Of a stretch of 64,000 bases of DNA, positions 23,872 through 35,329 are shown one piece after another. The stretch covers positions 16,815-80,814 of the forward strand of contig JAXGGA010005150.1 in NCBI GenBank assembly GCA_038373865.1, read 5' to 3'. Positions within the stretch are counted from its first letter, which is position 1; each line of letters starts with the position of its first letter. This DNA is from Uloborus plumipes. Lineage: Eukaryota > Arthropoda > Arachnida > Araneae > Uloboridae. The position numbers and the translations under genes were made by a program. The notes under the pieces are model-generated. The model was not told the origin of the DNA. It saw nothing but the letters and a program-made list of their open reading frames with translations, and did no database searches.

Positions 23872-24383
23872 TAAATATTGATGTCTAACAGCTCAGACAA
23901 TGGGTTCGAAAAGGTTAAAGACAGTTTAATAAGGCCTTCTCCCGATATAAGGCAGCCAACTAGCTCCCTCCGACGCAATAATGAAATATGGCTCACTTCG
24001 CTCATCACCGGCCAAATCAATCACGCGATGCCACCGTGACTAAATAATTCGTTATTCAAGATGACAAATTGGGCTTACACCTGCGCATTAACGTCGACCT
24101 CCAGCGATTGTTCCTCATCCGCTCATTAAACCGGCTACCCGTCTCGAAGTTTTGCCTCATGAATAATAGATTCCGTTCCTTCTACTTTCCGTGGCCGATA
24201 TTGATCCGTTAATATCGGATAAACTGCGAATGCACAATTTTCCGTGAGTTGCGTTTGTGGAGATCTTTATGTTGTTCCTCTTCGAAAAGGGGTTTTCTCG
24301 CGGATGGTGTGACTGAAGCAAGCCAGTGAGAGTCGGTCGCGAGGAGGGTTTATTTAAAACTCTTCGGGTTCAACTTCTTGGTA
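23872..24383. other. Non-repetitive, GC-balanced block
   Basis: Between about 23890 and 24330 the text changes to mixed, non-repetitive sequence with few homopolymers (for example GGCCGATATTGATCCGTTAA). No open frame is long enough to be an exon with confidence. It could be conserved non-coding or regulatory DNA; this is inference from composition alone. Confidence 0.3.
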
Positions 24384-24765
24384 CACTGCAAAATATAAGC
24401 TGTTGTTTTTACGGTATAATACTGGAAGCATTAAAACTGTAAAATGCACAGTAATAAACTGTAAAATCAGCAATTTTACAGTTTATTCCTGTAAAGTTAG
24501 TAATTTTACAGTTCGTCACTATAAAATTAGCGATTTTACAAATTTCCCCCCTAAAATTGTCAATTTTACAGTTTATTACCATAAAATTATCTGCGTTATA
24601 CAACAGAATAATACTGGCAGCAGAAGTTCCAGTTTAAAACTAAAATGCACAGTAATAAGCTGCAAATTAGCAATTTTAGTTTATTACTGTAAAATTAGAA
24701 ATTTTACAGTTTATTACTATAAAAGTAGCTGTATATACTGTAAAAATATTTTATTTTCTGCAGTG
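24384..24765. mobile_element. ACAGT-word MITE with TA duplication
   Basis: Starts CACTGCAAAATATAAG and ends with the inverse-like ATTTTCTGCAGTG; TA lies on both sides (24382-24383 and 24766-24767). The body alternates AGCAATTTTACAGTTTATT and its inverse. The open frames on both strands here (24403-24768 and 24409-24603) are products of the repeat and not genes. Confidence 0.82.
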
Positions 24766-26230
24766 TAGGAAAAAAAAAAAACTTTGAATACAATGTTTGT
24801 CAGCGCTTTTAACTAGCGGAGCGGTACGATTTAGTCAAAAATTTCGCAGGTCGGTGAGTCTTTGTCTCTAGAAAAGCACCAAAAAACGTTACCAAACTAA
24901 ACAAATGAGTTGGCTCGAGATTTGACGAGGTTGGGGGTTTTCTCAGTAGAAAGTTAAGCTAGATCACGAACAAGTGTATCTGTATTAGGGGGAGAGGCAC
25001 AAATTTGCCCACTTTTCATAAATTTTAATGCGACTCTGCTTATGTTTGATTCTAACCCACACGCTTAAAGGCTGAGTTACACGTTACATATCATTGCAAA
25101 CTAATAGATTCGTCCGTTTCCGCCAATAAACTCGTTTTTTGCCTGTCTATCTCGTTGGTGGTCAAACAGTACTTCGTCATTTTCAAATTTCCGCCCAAAT
25201 TGAACTGTGATAAATCCGTTTCAAAGACAGTCAATCGTAAGCTAAATAAATAAATAACACTACCAGACTAGAGAAGTTGTAAATAAATTTAATAAATAGA
25301 TCAACTCGTCCCATTACTTCCTCAAAGCGTATGGAAAATAAACAGAGGAAAAAAGAAAAAGAAAAAAAAAACAATCTATTAATCTTTTCAAAAAAAAAAA
25401 ATCGAGCATTAGCGATAGCTAAACAATTCTATCGATTCCAACTATCAGAATCGTGACATTCATTGAAACCCGAGCAAGGTAGAAAGTCGTGACGACCTCT
25501 CTGCCCTCTGCCAGCTTGATCCGTAAGCAGGGAGTATTTATTATTTTGTCTATTGTTGTCCGAGCTCTATGCAACATGGGTAGTATGTAGGTCAGTCTGT
25601 CTCTCAGCGTCAGTCTGTGCGAGGGAGGATTTAATGTTCAAAAAGTGCTGTGTGAAGCTCTAGGGACGTATGAGTGACCCGTTCCCATTTGGGAGAAAAT
25701 CCCTTTGGTATTAAAGAAGCCGTAGGATAGAAGGGACCAGGCAAAAATTTAGTTCTGGTATTTCAGGATGGTCAGGCGCTGGGGCACAATGCTTGGTAAA
25801 TTAAGAAAAAAAAGTTTGTTGGTAAATTAAAAAAAAGGGTATAGTTTCCAAAAAAAAAAAAAAGGACAGTACTGTGTGATCTTCTTAGGTAAAACCTTCC
25901 GCGAATTTACGTATGCGTCAGGTCTTCTCTCTCACCCCTTCTGTTCCATATGCCACCAAATGGCATACTTAGGGGTACCATAGTAAGTCAAGTGGCACAC
26001 CTCAGGGGGTGCCGCTGGTGCTACAACGTTTGACTCTTAAAGGTGCCTCGTGGAACCTGTAATTTTAACAATGAAGTGTAGATTAGCGTTCTCAGCTCTG
26101 AACCAGAAAGTTTCGATTTTTATAGCGTCTCTTGGATTGCTGCTTAGCGTCTGGGAAAATATCCTTAAAAACAGTAAAAATGAGTGTTATACTGATGAAA
26201 TCCTCCCTATGTTAAAGCCCACATTGCAAC
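24766..26230. other. No recognised feature
   Basis: Unique sequence with A-runs near 25375, 25390 and 25850. Confidence 0.45.
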
Positions 26231-26536
26231 TAGGGGCGCCCCGAGCTAAAATTTTTGGGAGAGGTTGGCTGGAATTATCAATTTGCCAAATGAAATTCTA
26301 ATTTTACCGAATGATAATACGAAATCATGCACATATGTTGTTCATGCATAACATTTAGTGAGAAAAAACATAAGGCATTAACTTTTAAAAAACAATTCCA
26401 AAATCTAAAAAGAACAAATAGTATCAATGTTGCAATATTGTCTTTAAATTGGCGAATCGTCAGCAAAATGTGCCGAATACGGAAATTATTGGGAGGTCAC
26501 AGTGGCCTCCCGTGACCTCCCATTGGGGCGTTCTTG
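26231..26536 (+). mobile_element. hAT-type MITE of the GGGGCGCTC family, copy 2
   Basis: Begins TAGGGGCGCCCCGAGCTAAA and ends TTGGGGCGTTCTTG, with the same interior order as the copies at 17870 and 28723. Ends are mutated and no matching 8-bp duplication was seen, so this is an older copy. Confidence 0.7.
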
Positions 26537-27162
26537 AATGAAGAATTAGTTGTTAGAATCTCTTTCTAAACAACAACTAGACTCAGAGTTCAACTCGTGC
26601 TTCTCGTAACTGTTTGAGAAACCCGCATCGAGGGAGACCGAACCGAAACTCACGCTCCGCCATTTATCCCCTTGCCCCCCACGCAGAATAATCCAGAATC
26701 CACCTATTCTCTAATTGCACTGTCAAGATATTTGTCTCGGCAAATACGGGGTGCATGAATATTTACCCAAAAGATCCCATCCCCGAGTATCCGGCTTTGA
26801 CACGTTCCGCCGGACTCATTCGGAGATGGAGAGAACAGAAAAGAAAAAACGTTCTTTTTTTTCCTCTCTCCTCCGAAGAACATTTGCCGATTCTTCAAGC
26901 CAAAGAAGCGGTCTATTTTTTTTTCTGTGCACTACTTATTCATTCATAAGTGTTTTTTAGTTGATGGTTGCGTTTCAACGAAAAAAAAAAAGTCCTTGCA
27001 AACCTGTCAGTAGAACATTTCAAGTCTCGTGCTTTCTCTCTGAGCTATGTAACCAATTGTAGTATTATCAGAGCAGGTCGTCATATGTTTTGTCAGATGA
27101 AGTACGGACTAGTAACTTCGTTTTTAGAATTGAATTCCAGGTAAAGTACGAAACAAATCCTA
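26537..27162. other. Non-repetitive block, no supported gene
   Basis: About 26580-26880 is less AT-rich and non-repetitive. Three overlapping short frames on both strands (26704-26960) show no recognisable domain. Confidence 0.4.
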
Positions 27163-27717
27163 CACTGCAAAAAATGAATGTTGTTTTTACAGTATAATAG
27201 AACTAATTTTGTAGTAATAAACTGTAAAAATTGTTAATTTTACAGTAATAAACTGTAAAATTTCTACTTTTACAGTACTAAACTGTAAAATTGCTAATTT
27301 TACAGTAATAAACTGCAAAACTGCTAGCTTTACAGTTTATTACCGTGCATTTTATTGTTTCAAACTGGAACCTCTGCTGCCTGTATTACACTGTTGTTTT
27401 TACAGAATAATACAGCTAAATTTTACGGCAATAAGCTATAAAATTTCTAACTTTACTGTAAGAAACTGTAAAGTTAGTTACAGTTTATTACTGTGCATTT
27501 TACAGTTTTACAGTTTATTACTGTGCATTTTACAGTTTTACAGTTTATTACTGTGCATTTTACAGTTTTACAGTTTATTACTGTGCATTTTACAGTTTTA
27601 CAGTTTATTACTGTGCATTTTACAGTTTTACAGTTTATTACTGTGCATTTTACAGTTTAAAATTGGAACCTCTGCTGCCACTATTACACAGTTGAAAAAA
27701 GTTCATTTTTTGCATTG
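27163..27717. mobile_element. ACAGT-word MITE with internal 30-bp array
   Basis: CACTGCAAAAAATGAATGTT opens the element and TTCATTTTTTGCATTG closes it; TA flanks both ends (27161-27162, 27718-27719). TA duplication suggests a Tc1/mariner-type origin. The interior has the usual ACAGTAATAAACTGTAAAA units and a perfect tandem array at 27481-27660. Confidence 0.85.
27481..27660 (+). repeat. Six 30-bp tandem units
   Basis: Units of CAGTTTATTACTGTGCATTT plus TACAGTTTTA follow each other six times; only the last unit differs, at its final two bases. Such identity beside diverged neighbouring units points to a recent expansion or an assembly effect. Confidence 0.95.
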
Positions 27718-27731
27718 TACATTTATATATT

Positions 27732-28159
27732 CTGTACCTCAGAACTAGAACGACTTAAGTCAAAAAAGGGCGATTTTCATTTTATTCAGGGACGTCATTT
27801 CAAGTTTTTCCAGGAGGGGGGGGGAGCAAAGGGTGAAAACGCAATGCAATTTCATCGGAAATCGGCAAAGACCACGTTCACTTATATGTAATAAATACAT
27901 TGATTTCTCCAAGTCAGGAGGGGGAATCGACCCCCTTGCCTCCCCTAAATGACAGGCCTGATTTTATTGCTTCATTGTATGTAGAATCTCATTCCGAATC
28001 GACCCATGAGAACGTTATTCTAAAAAAGAAATTCCTTCACAATTGTTTAGAAGCGTTATAAAGAGAGCGGCTATCTATTGCATGCATATGACAATCGTTT
28101 TCGCCTTCTCTTGAAAAGTTACGAAAATGCACTTTTGTTAGTCTGGCTCTGAGGTACAG
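27732..28159. mobile_element. CTGTACCTCAGA-ended MITE, copy 1
   Basis: The left end CTGTACCTCAGAACTAGAAC and the right end CTGGCTCTGAGGTACAG are inverted (CTGTACCTCAGA shared). The right two thirds match 36550-36758. The left part is interrupted by a 174-bp hAT MITE. Non-coding. Confidence 0.75.
27787..27960 (+). mobile_element. Mini hAT MITE with perfect 8-bp TSD
   Basis: CAGGGACGTCATTT and the inverse-like AAATGACAGGCCTG are the ends; ATTTTATT flanks both sides exactly (27779-27786 and 27961-27968). The removed text restores the outer MITE. The core is G/C-run rich. Confidence 0.85.
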
Positions 28160-28591
28160 AATGGAAGCATTAAACAAAAGTTTTATACGCCGTACAAATT
28201 TGCAATTCAGTTCATTTTTAGCTCAAACTCTAACCTCGAGACGAAGCAGCAGAGCGGCAAATATTTCAAATTAAACTACGTTAAAATGATAAATTTTAAT
28301 CCGATGTCCTTTACACAACGATGTGAGCATCCATGTGTAGCAAACGATGGCAAAATAATTAGTTTAAACAAAAAATTCAAAGTTTCTGCTTTAAAATTGA
28401 ACTTGATGTAGGAAAAGCGGATGTTACGCCCACTTAAATCCGAAACTTGTGATTCAAGTGTACATAATATACTATTTCGCAATTACTACCAGGGCTTCAT
28501 TTCTAACGAAAGAAATGTGGGAACCTAAAAGGCACTGGATTTAATTTTAATGCATAAGTAATCTGAATTCCGTCCAAAACATGAAAAATCA
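28160..28591. other. Unassigned sequence
   Basis: Unique AT-rich DNA; no feature recognised. Confidence 0.5.
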
Positions 28592-28722
28592 CACTGTTAC
28601 ATTACTGTAAAATCAGCAATTGTACAGTTTATCACTGTATAACTAGCAATTTTACTGCTTATTACTGTAAAATTAGCAATTTTACCATAAAATTAGTTGT
28701 ATTATACCGTAAAAACAACAGT

Positions 28723-29009
28723 CAGGAGCGCCTCGAACTAAAATGTTTGAGAGGGGAAAAATTATCACTTTGCCGAATGAAAGTCCAATTTTATCGAACG
28801 ATGAAATACAAGCATGCACACATGTCGTACATGCATACCATTTAGTGAGAAAAAACATTAAAAAACAATTCAAACAACAAAAAAGAACAAAAAATCTCAA
28901 TGTTGCAACATTGCCGTCAAATTGCCGAATCGTCAGCAAAATGTGCCAAATACGGAAATTTTTGGGAGGTCACAGTGACCTCCCATGACCTACCATTGGG
29001 GCGCTCCTG
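28723..29009 (+). mobile_element. hAT-type MITE of the GGGGCGCTC family, copy 3
   Basis: Inverted ends CAGGAGCGCC and GGGCGCTCCTG, with the 8-bp duplication ACAACAGT (28715-28722) and ACAATAGT (29010-29017), one mismatch. At 287 bp it has no coding capacity. It is the best-preserved copy and defines the family ends. Confidence 0.88.
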
Positions 29010-29136
29010 ACAATAGTATAATACGGGCTGCAGAGGTTCCAGTTTAAAACTCTAAAATGCTCAGTAATAAACTGTAAAACTAGCAATTTTGCGGTTTATT
29101 ACTGTAAACTTGCAAATTTTACAGTCTACTACTATA

Positions 29137-29425
29137 GGGCCGTGGTGGCCCGATCGGTAAGGCATCGGTCTCGTGTCCGGAGGGACCAGGGTTCGAAACC
29201 CAGCCGATCAAAGATCCACCGCCTTGATTAATGGTGGCTGGGAGGCGTTAAAAATGTCGTGGTCACAAAGTCCTCCAAGTGAAACGATACCTCTGGGGGT
29301 GCTGGGCCCTAGGGTTTGCTCGACCCTAGGTTCTGGTTCAAAATTAAGAACAGAGCGCTCTTCAGGGCCCTATCCCGGTTAAACCACGAAGCTGTGGTAG
29401 GTACGGGGGACCCTGGAGAGTGTGA
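29137..29425 (+). mobile_element. tRNA-derived SINE with 14-bp TSD
   Basis: The 289-bp insert starts GGGCCGTGGTGGCCCGATCG, a tRNA-like box A region, followed by box B GGTTCGAAACC. It is flanked by identical copies of AGTCTACTACTATA (29123-29136 and 29426-29439), a duplication length typical of LINE-driven target-primed integration. The tail is GC-rich and ends GGAGAGTGTGA, without a poly-A tail. The tRNA head lacks a full cloverleaf (T-stem mismatch), so it is a SINE and not a tRNA gene. Another copy lies at 16458. Confidence 0.88.
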
Positions 29426-29526
29426 AGTCTACTACTATAAAATTAGCAAGTTCGCAGTTTATTACAGAAAAATTACCGTAAAGTAAGCTGTATTATGCTG
29501 TAAAAACAATATCTATTTTGACAGTG

Positions 29527-31192
29527 TATGTAAATCTTTCCTTTAATCAACGCATATGAAAGCTTTATCATGAAAACAAATAAGCAAAACAATGCTCTAA
29601 ACAGTCTGGCGGAAGCTTTCATAATAATAAATGTTGGGTATCTGTTCCCGTGAAAGGATTTCCTTCTCTTTCTGAAGAAAAATTCTCCCGGGATTCAAAC
29701 ACACGTCATAGAAACATTCGGCCATATTTCAAGTGAGACATCTGCTGTAGGCACTGGAAAACCTATCATCAGAGAAATGGAGGCCAGAGCTGGAGGCAAT
29801 TTATCCTCTTGATTCCAATTACAGGAAAAAAAAACTACAAAAGCAATATTTTTCAAAAATAGTTATCTTGTTTAATAGGAATATTAAGAGGGGAAAATGA
29901 TAGATTGTGTTACATTTTGAATGAGAGGACAGGCACTAAGTGTGGTACCTAACTATTAAAGATGCAAATTTCATAATTGATATATTTTTTAATGTCTGTG
30001 TATCAATTTTTAAGAAGAATTGATATATTTTGCAAGAAACGTAGCAAGATATCTTCGAAAGTTTGTCTAAGAGATGATGAGCAAACAGAAATATTAAACA
30101 TGCGAAATTCAGCAAAAAAAAAAAATAAATAATAATAAATTTTTTACGACTCTGTGTCCAACATGAAATTGTTGTTCCATAACAAAATATGAGAAACTAC
30201 AGTCCATGAGTGTTTAATCAAATGGTTATGATCAACCAAAACGATCTCTGTGTATCAATTTTTCCAAGAAGGATAAGTTTTTCAAAAGACAAACTGTCTT
30301 CAAAAGTTTGCCGAAGAGATGGCTTGGGAACAGAGAGAACTTGACAAGTATTTTCATAAAACTAATCTGAAAGTATAAGCGACATTTGAAGTCAAAAATT
30401 AAACACTTTGAACTCCAAAGTGCTGTACCAGGTCGCGACTGACATCCCCCAAGCGAACTTGGCAGAAGATGACATTTGAATAAATGGGGAAGATTTCCTC
30501 TCAAAAAGGAGCCCATTCCAAGCAGGGGCTTAAAATCGTTGGCGATTCCCAAATCCGCTTATGCCAGAAAAATGCAACTAAACTCTCCTCGAGCAAACAA
30601 ACTCCAAAGAGAAACCGCAACAATCCGAATCCCATTACGTCGAGTTGAGTTGAGAGGCTTCCCCGAATGCAGACGATAAATTAAAACTTCCTGACTCGGG
30701 GGACGCTTAATTTGACCGACCCCACTTCTAGCCTCGTTACCGCGCGCTCCCCGTCACGATTCGTTCCGCAGGAACGAGTCACGGGGGGAGGGGGGGGGGA
30801 GATTGTCGGTGTTTAGCGACAGTCCATGTGTTTTGTTTGTTGCCCTCGTTAATGGCAAAAGAGGATTTTTGGGGTGTCCTCTGGAAATTAAGTTGCCGCC
30901 CGGAAACAGATGAGATATTTTTGAGTGGAATGACGATGTGTCATTCTTTTGCTTTCACGAATGTGACACAGCATTCATCGCTCACTTAAATGTATTTGAC
31001 ATAGTGGGTGCTTTGAACTGCCACAGTATTGCTTTCATAACAACATAATTAGTCTTAAAAATATTTTTACTTTAAAAAATACATGGCATTCTTTGAGAAG
31101 GAAATCGTTTTTTTAGCAATTGCAGCACAGCCATTTCCTTGAAAGTTGTAACTAACAGTGGCCAGACTCCCTAGTCTCCCATCAGTGGCTCA
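29527..31192. other. Unique sequence, right part GC-balanced
   Basis: Left part AT-rich. About 30550-30960 is non-repetitive and less AT-rich and could be conserved non-coding DNA. Open frames on both strands near 30232-30679 are short and unrecognised. Confidence 0.4.
30749..30788 (+). other. Imperfect hairpin
   Basis: CCCCGTCACGATTCGTTCC, loop GCA, then GGAACGAGTCACGGGG. The CGTTCC/GGAACG core is perfect; the outer stem has a small bulge. Confidence 0.6.
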
Positions 31193-31447
31193 CCCACGGG
31201 GGAGCTAAGGGATTTAAGCCCCTCCCAGAAGCATAGAGATGAACCCCCTTGATAAAAGTAAATTGCTTGAAATGCGTTTTTTTTTTAAACCCAATTTTTG
31301 GGAACTTGCCGAGAGATATCCCCCCTTACCCCCTTCTTAATTTAACCAAGTATGACTACAGTTTTTCCTTCAGGGCTTCAAATTCGAAAACTTTCCAAGG
31401 GAGGGTCACTTAGCCCCTCCCAGGAAATAATCATGGATACGCCACTG
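31193..31447. mobile_element. Possible hAT-like MITE
   Basis: CAGTGGCTCACCC at the left and GGATACGCCACTG at the right share the CAGTGGC end in inverse orientation, with related TAAGCCCCTCCCAG-type text near both ends. No clear 8-bp duplication was found. Confidence 0.45.
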
Positions 31448-32130
31448 CCCAGAGTGTTTTCAATATACCTTGCCCCCCTTCAGTGATCAATTGACCTGTT
31501 ATGAAAACTTGTCAGTCATAATAAACATTAACCAAGCCACATTAACTATAACATATACAGGGTGCGGCTGCTACTTGGGAACACACAATATAGATGATCT
31601 CTCATGCTACGGAGCTCCCCCCAGAATGAAAGCATTCCAAGCTGAAATCAAAACCCCTTTGAAATCCCCCTTCCCTGGGAACCACTGTAATTAACTCAAG
31701 TAACTGCTTTTCCAAATATAGGATAAATGCCTCAATAAAAAAAAAAATTAAAAAAAAAAAAAAAAAAACTAATTGATATTTCGAAAGATTCTTTCTTAAT
31801 GGATACTTTCGTAATCAAGTGGAGAAGCCTGCCAAATTTTAAGTCTGAGGCTTTAGCGGTATTGGCTCTGCGTTGAATATTATCTCAGGACATTGACTTA
31901 TGCATATATATAAGATAAAATTTTCAAAAAGACCGTAGAAATGAATTAAATTATGTAATCCAGAGAAGCCTTACATTCAAAATTGTCTTTATTACGATTA
32001 CTGTGATCACCTCGGAGTAGTTGGTGTTAGGTTTTTTCGTTACGAAATTTCTTGATTCAGTCCGCTCTAAGCCTGCGATAAAAGCTATGCAATAGCTTAA
32101 AAATAAAACTTACATATTTGGCAGTTCAAA
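31448..32130. other. No recognised feature
   Basis: Contains an A-rich run near 31738-31768. Short open frames only. Confidence 0.45.
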
Positions 32131-32433
32131 CAGATTTGGCAATTTATTTGGCGGGTTTTTTTTTTTTTTTGGCGGTTGTTGTTCTCACGCTCATACGAGC
32201 TTCTTACATTTTCGCATGCCTGAGGTCTCTTCTGATTTTCCTAAAATATGGGGGGAATGCAACCAGGAAGTGAGAAGCCAATAAAAACCGAAAGCACCGG
32301 TAAGTTCTTCTCCTTAAAATATCACCTTTTTTCAAATGGAAGTGTTCGTGACTGCCAGGCGCGGAGTTCGAAAACAGACAGTATCTAAAGTCTCCGAAAA
32401 AAAACGCCAAATCTGTTTTAAGCGCCAAATCTG
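32131..32433 (-). mobile_element. CAGATTTGGC-ended MITE containing an inverted R4 core
   Basis: CAGATTTGGC at 32131-32140 and GCCAAATCTG at 32424-32433 form the ends. The interior, read on the minus strand, matches R4: TACTGTCTGTTT, CGCCTGGCAGTCACGAACAC, TTTGAAAAAAGG and GAGACCTCAGGCATGCGAAA. Either R4 inserted into a CAGATTTGGC repeat or the two share an origin. Confidence 0.6.
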
Positions 32434-33295
32434 TAGCTGCGGTGGAGTTAATACCTAAGTACCGGATATTATTACCACTTGGGAATTTGAAGCCCAGTTT
32501 TCTATACCAGATGAAGGCACTCGTGCTCTTACAATACGAAATTGCACTAGAAATCTCTAATTCAACAGAAAGTAACTAGATCAACTGAAATTTCAAGGAA
32601 TCTTAAACATGCCGTATAATCATACGCATGAATGATAGCGAATTTTTGCATCTTGAATAAAGTCACAGGCTATGGTTGGATGTTATACCAGTATGTTATA
32701 CCCTGCTGCGTATGAATCTTATAAAATACCGTAATTTTATAAATCGTCACACGTAAAACCATAAACGTTCGCACATTAAAAGTTCTGAAAAAATACGTTT
32801 ACTAAAAAAAGAAAAAGTGCAATGCATGAATACAAGCACAGTTACTTTTGGAAAGTTCGGATATGCGTGACATGAAAACTATTGTTTTCACTGCGAAGGA
32901 ACTAAAGCCATGCAAGAAAGAAAGCTTTACTTTTTCTCCCAAGAAATGAAGTTATGCGGAGGAAAAGGGCTTTATTTCGTTAAGGGGGGAGAATTTTGCC
33001 AAAGAAATGGATTTTATGGCGGGGGAGGTGGTGGTCTTTGTTTCAGATGGAAGATATTGCGATATGCCGGTAAAACGACCTTCTTTTTACTCAAAGAAAT
33101 GGAGTTGGGCTGAAAAATGTGCTTCATTTCCACGCACTGGAAGAAAAAAATGCTTTGCAATGTAAGAATACGCAACTAACGTTAAGAGCTTATTAGTGCC
33201 ATACGTCCTTCTTCGCAAAATTTTTACTTCCATGTGTATTCAATTTCTAAAAATTGCTAAATTACACGGGTTCTGTCTTTCGATCCAACATTTTT
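32434..33295. other. No recognised feature
   Basis: Unique AT-rich DNA with a short GGGGGAGGTGG patch near 33020. Confidence 0.45.
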
Positions 33296-34760
33296 TTTAA
33301 TGCGCTTTTATTAGTTTCACATGTGGGTATGTATGTAACTCTGTATAAAAGATAAAATTCACGTTCTTTACAAATATAAAAGTAAGATGTTTAAGAGCAA
33401 GAATCTGAGAGAGTGTCACGCCTGTGATTCATGACCTCTCAGATTTTCTCCCAAAAATTACCAAATGTTTATTATCTTATTGAAAGACCAAATCCAGAAT
33501 GTTTTGCTCTAAAGTTGAGTTGTTTAGTTTTTATGGACCCCTAAAGATGAAGGTGCGACATCTAAAATTAAGCGGATTTTCAAGACATGGAAGTTGCCGT
33601 GAGCCGTAAGGTTGCCGTAAGGTCAGTGAAGGCCCTCAAAACAAGGCATTTTTGACGTTTTTTAGCGTTTTTGAGGTCCAAAAACAGCTTGTACATTTCA
33701 ATTGGCAAGGCAAAAGTAGTGTCGTTTGAAAGACCAGTGTAAGCACTTTAAAATAATGTATAAATAACTGAGGAAAGTTCAACGTGCTTTTAGTGGCTTA
33801 AGGCCGAAATATGAAAAATGTCATATTTTACCGATATTCAAACGGTCATAACTTCCTCTGCCAACAACATATTGAAACATTTTTTTTTGCCAATGTCATA
33901 CTCTATTCTTTGTCTTAACAGAACAGTTGAGTCCTTTGAGGCGAAATGTAAAAAATTTTTTTACAAAAAAATTTTTACAAAAAATTTTTTTCCTGTACAT
34001 TTTTTGCAAAAAAATTTTTTACATTTCGCCTCAAAGGACTCAACTGTTCTGTTAAGACAAAGAATAGAGTATGACATTGGCAAAAAAAATGTTTCAATAT
34101 GTTGTTGGCAGAGGAAGTTATGACCGTTTGAATATCGGTAAAATGTGACATTTTTCATATTTCGGCCTTACGCCACTAAAAGCACGTTGAACTTTCCTCA
34201 CTTAATTATACATTATTTTAAAGTGCTTACACTGGTCTTTCAAACGACACCACTTTTGTCGTGCCAACTGAAATGTACAAGCTGTTTTTAGACCTCAAAA
34301 ACGCTAAAAAACGTCAAAAATGCCTTGTTTTGAGGGCCTTCACTGACCTTACGGCAACAACTTACCACAAATTTAACATTCATTTTGTAAAGTTTCAACC
34401 TTCTATATTCCATATACAAAAAGAAAATTGGAGTTAAACAGTTCCTGGTAAGAGTTTTGGCTCACGGCAACTTCCATGTCTTGAAAATCCGCTTAATTTT
34501 TGATGCCGCACCTTCATCTTTAGGGATCCATAAAAACTAAACAACTCAACTTTAGAGCAAAACATTCTGGATTTGATCTTTCAATAAGATAATAAACATT
34601 TGGTAATTTTTGGGAGAAAATCTGAGAGGTCATGAATCACCTCATAATGCTAGGCGTGACAGTTTCTCAGATTCTTGCTCTTAATACTGTTATTAATATT
34701 AATACTAAAGCTAAACTATATTACATGTTGATGTGTTATGAGTGCATCTAAAAGCGTATT
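33296..34760 (+). repeat. R1 repeat split by a TTAA palindrome
   Basis: R1 text up to AAAGTAAGATGTTTAA, then, after the insertion, TTAATACTGTTATTAATATT and the R1 continuation. Joining the two sides at one TTAA restores the sequence of intact R1 copies (for example at 4385-4440). Confidence 0.85.
33395..34680. mobile_element. 1.29-kb palindromic element flanked by TTAA
   Basis: The ends GAGCAAGAATCTGAGA and TCTCAGATTCTTGCTC are inverse, with TTAA on both sides (33391-33394, 34681-34684). The arms stay complementary nearly to the centre at about 33960-34020, where TTTTTTACA and TGTAAAAAA runs meet. The right arm has an extra segment of roughly 80 bp near 34360-34440. TTAA duplication fits piggyBac-type MITEs. 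Open frames of about 100 and 65 codons on both strands near 33820-34160 are by-products of the palindrome. Confidence 0.85.
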
Positions 34761-35329
34761 TTTTAACTTTTTAAAACTAATTTAAAGATAATTTTCTTTT
34801 TATCAATTTTGACATTTTCGGTATGTTGTAATTCAAACGAATGGTTCAAGGGTGCTAGCACCCAAAACCCCTCTCTTAGCCCCCGCGAACAAATCAACCA
34901 ACATTAACCTTTTAAAAAATTCACTTTTCTTTCTATTCTCTTGTCGGGAGAAACGCTCTGCTGTGTAAAAAAAAAAATGTATTTCTTTTGTCACCTCCTC
35001 AACCCATTCCTTCGCTCCGTCACCGCATAAAAGAAAAACCGTTACAGACGATACAATGAACCCGCAGTCACTCATGACGCTATGGAAACATTCCGACAAA
35101 GGCAGCGAGAGGGACGATCAAACAGATGTCAACACTCGTCGGCAGACGTTCGAATGACGCATGCAGGACGCGTGACCCCGAAACGCATACACATATAGGA
35201 GGGAACTTCGTGTTTCCGGGGTTGCGTAGTTTCGGTTTCGAAGGTGCGCGGTTTTGTCTGTGCGAGGGTTTCGGCAAAGAAATTCCGCATTGAGCGCTAA
35301 GATGACTTTGTAAGAACCGGTAATAAGAG
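34761..35329. other. Unique sequence, right part GC-balanced
   Basis: About 35050-35320 is non-repetitive and less AT-rich, with overlapping minus-strand frames of 88-101 codons that show no domain. Not supported as a gene. Confidence 0.4.

Larger units (their letters stand above)
28592..29526. mobile_element. ACAGT-word MITE split by a hAT MITE and a SINE
   Basis: The host element starts CACTGTTACATTACTGTAAA and ends TTTTGACAGTG before TA. The ACAGT text breaks off at 28722, resumes at 29010, breaks at 29136 and resumes at 29426; both breaks carry short duplications of host sequence, so two later insertions are documented. Confidence 0.85.

Noticed and set aside
24403..24768. 121-codon frame with repeated TVYSCKVSNFTV-type peptide
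   Set aside because: It is the translation of the ACAGT MITE, and similar peptides appear on both strands.
27481..27660. Array resembling a CRISPR
   Set aside because: Units are contiguous without variable spacers and lie in a MITE of a eukaryotic genome.
29137..29210. Possible tRNA gene
   Set aside because: Boxes A and B are present, but the T-stem does not pair properly and the segment is the head of a SINE with a 14-bp target duplication.
33818..34158. Paired frames of about 101 and 65 codons with near-identical peptide on both strands
   Set aside because: They arise from the palindrome at 33395-34680 and do not indicate coding.
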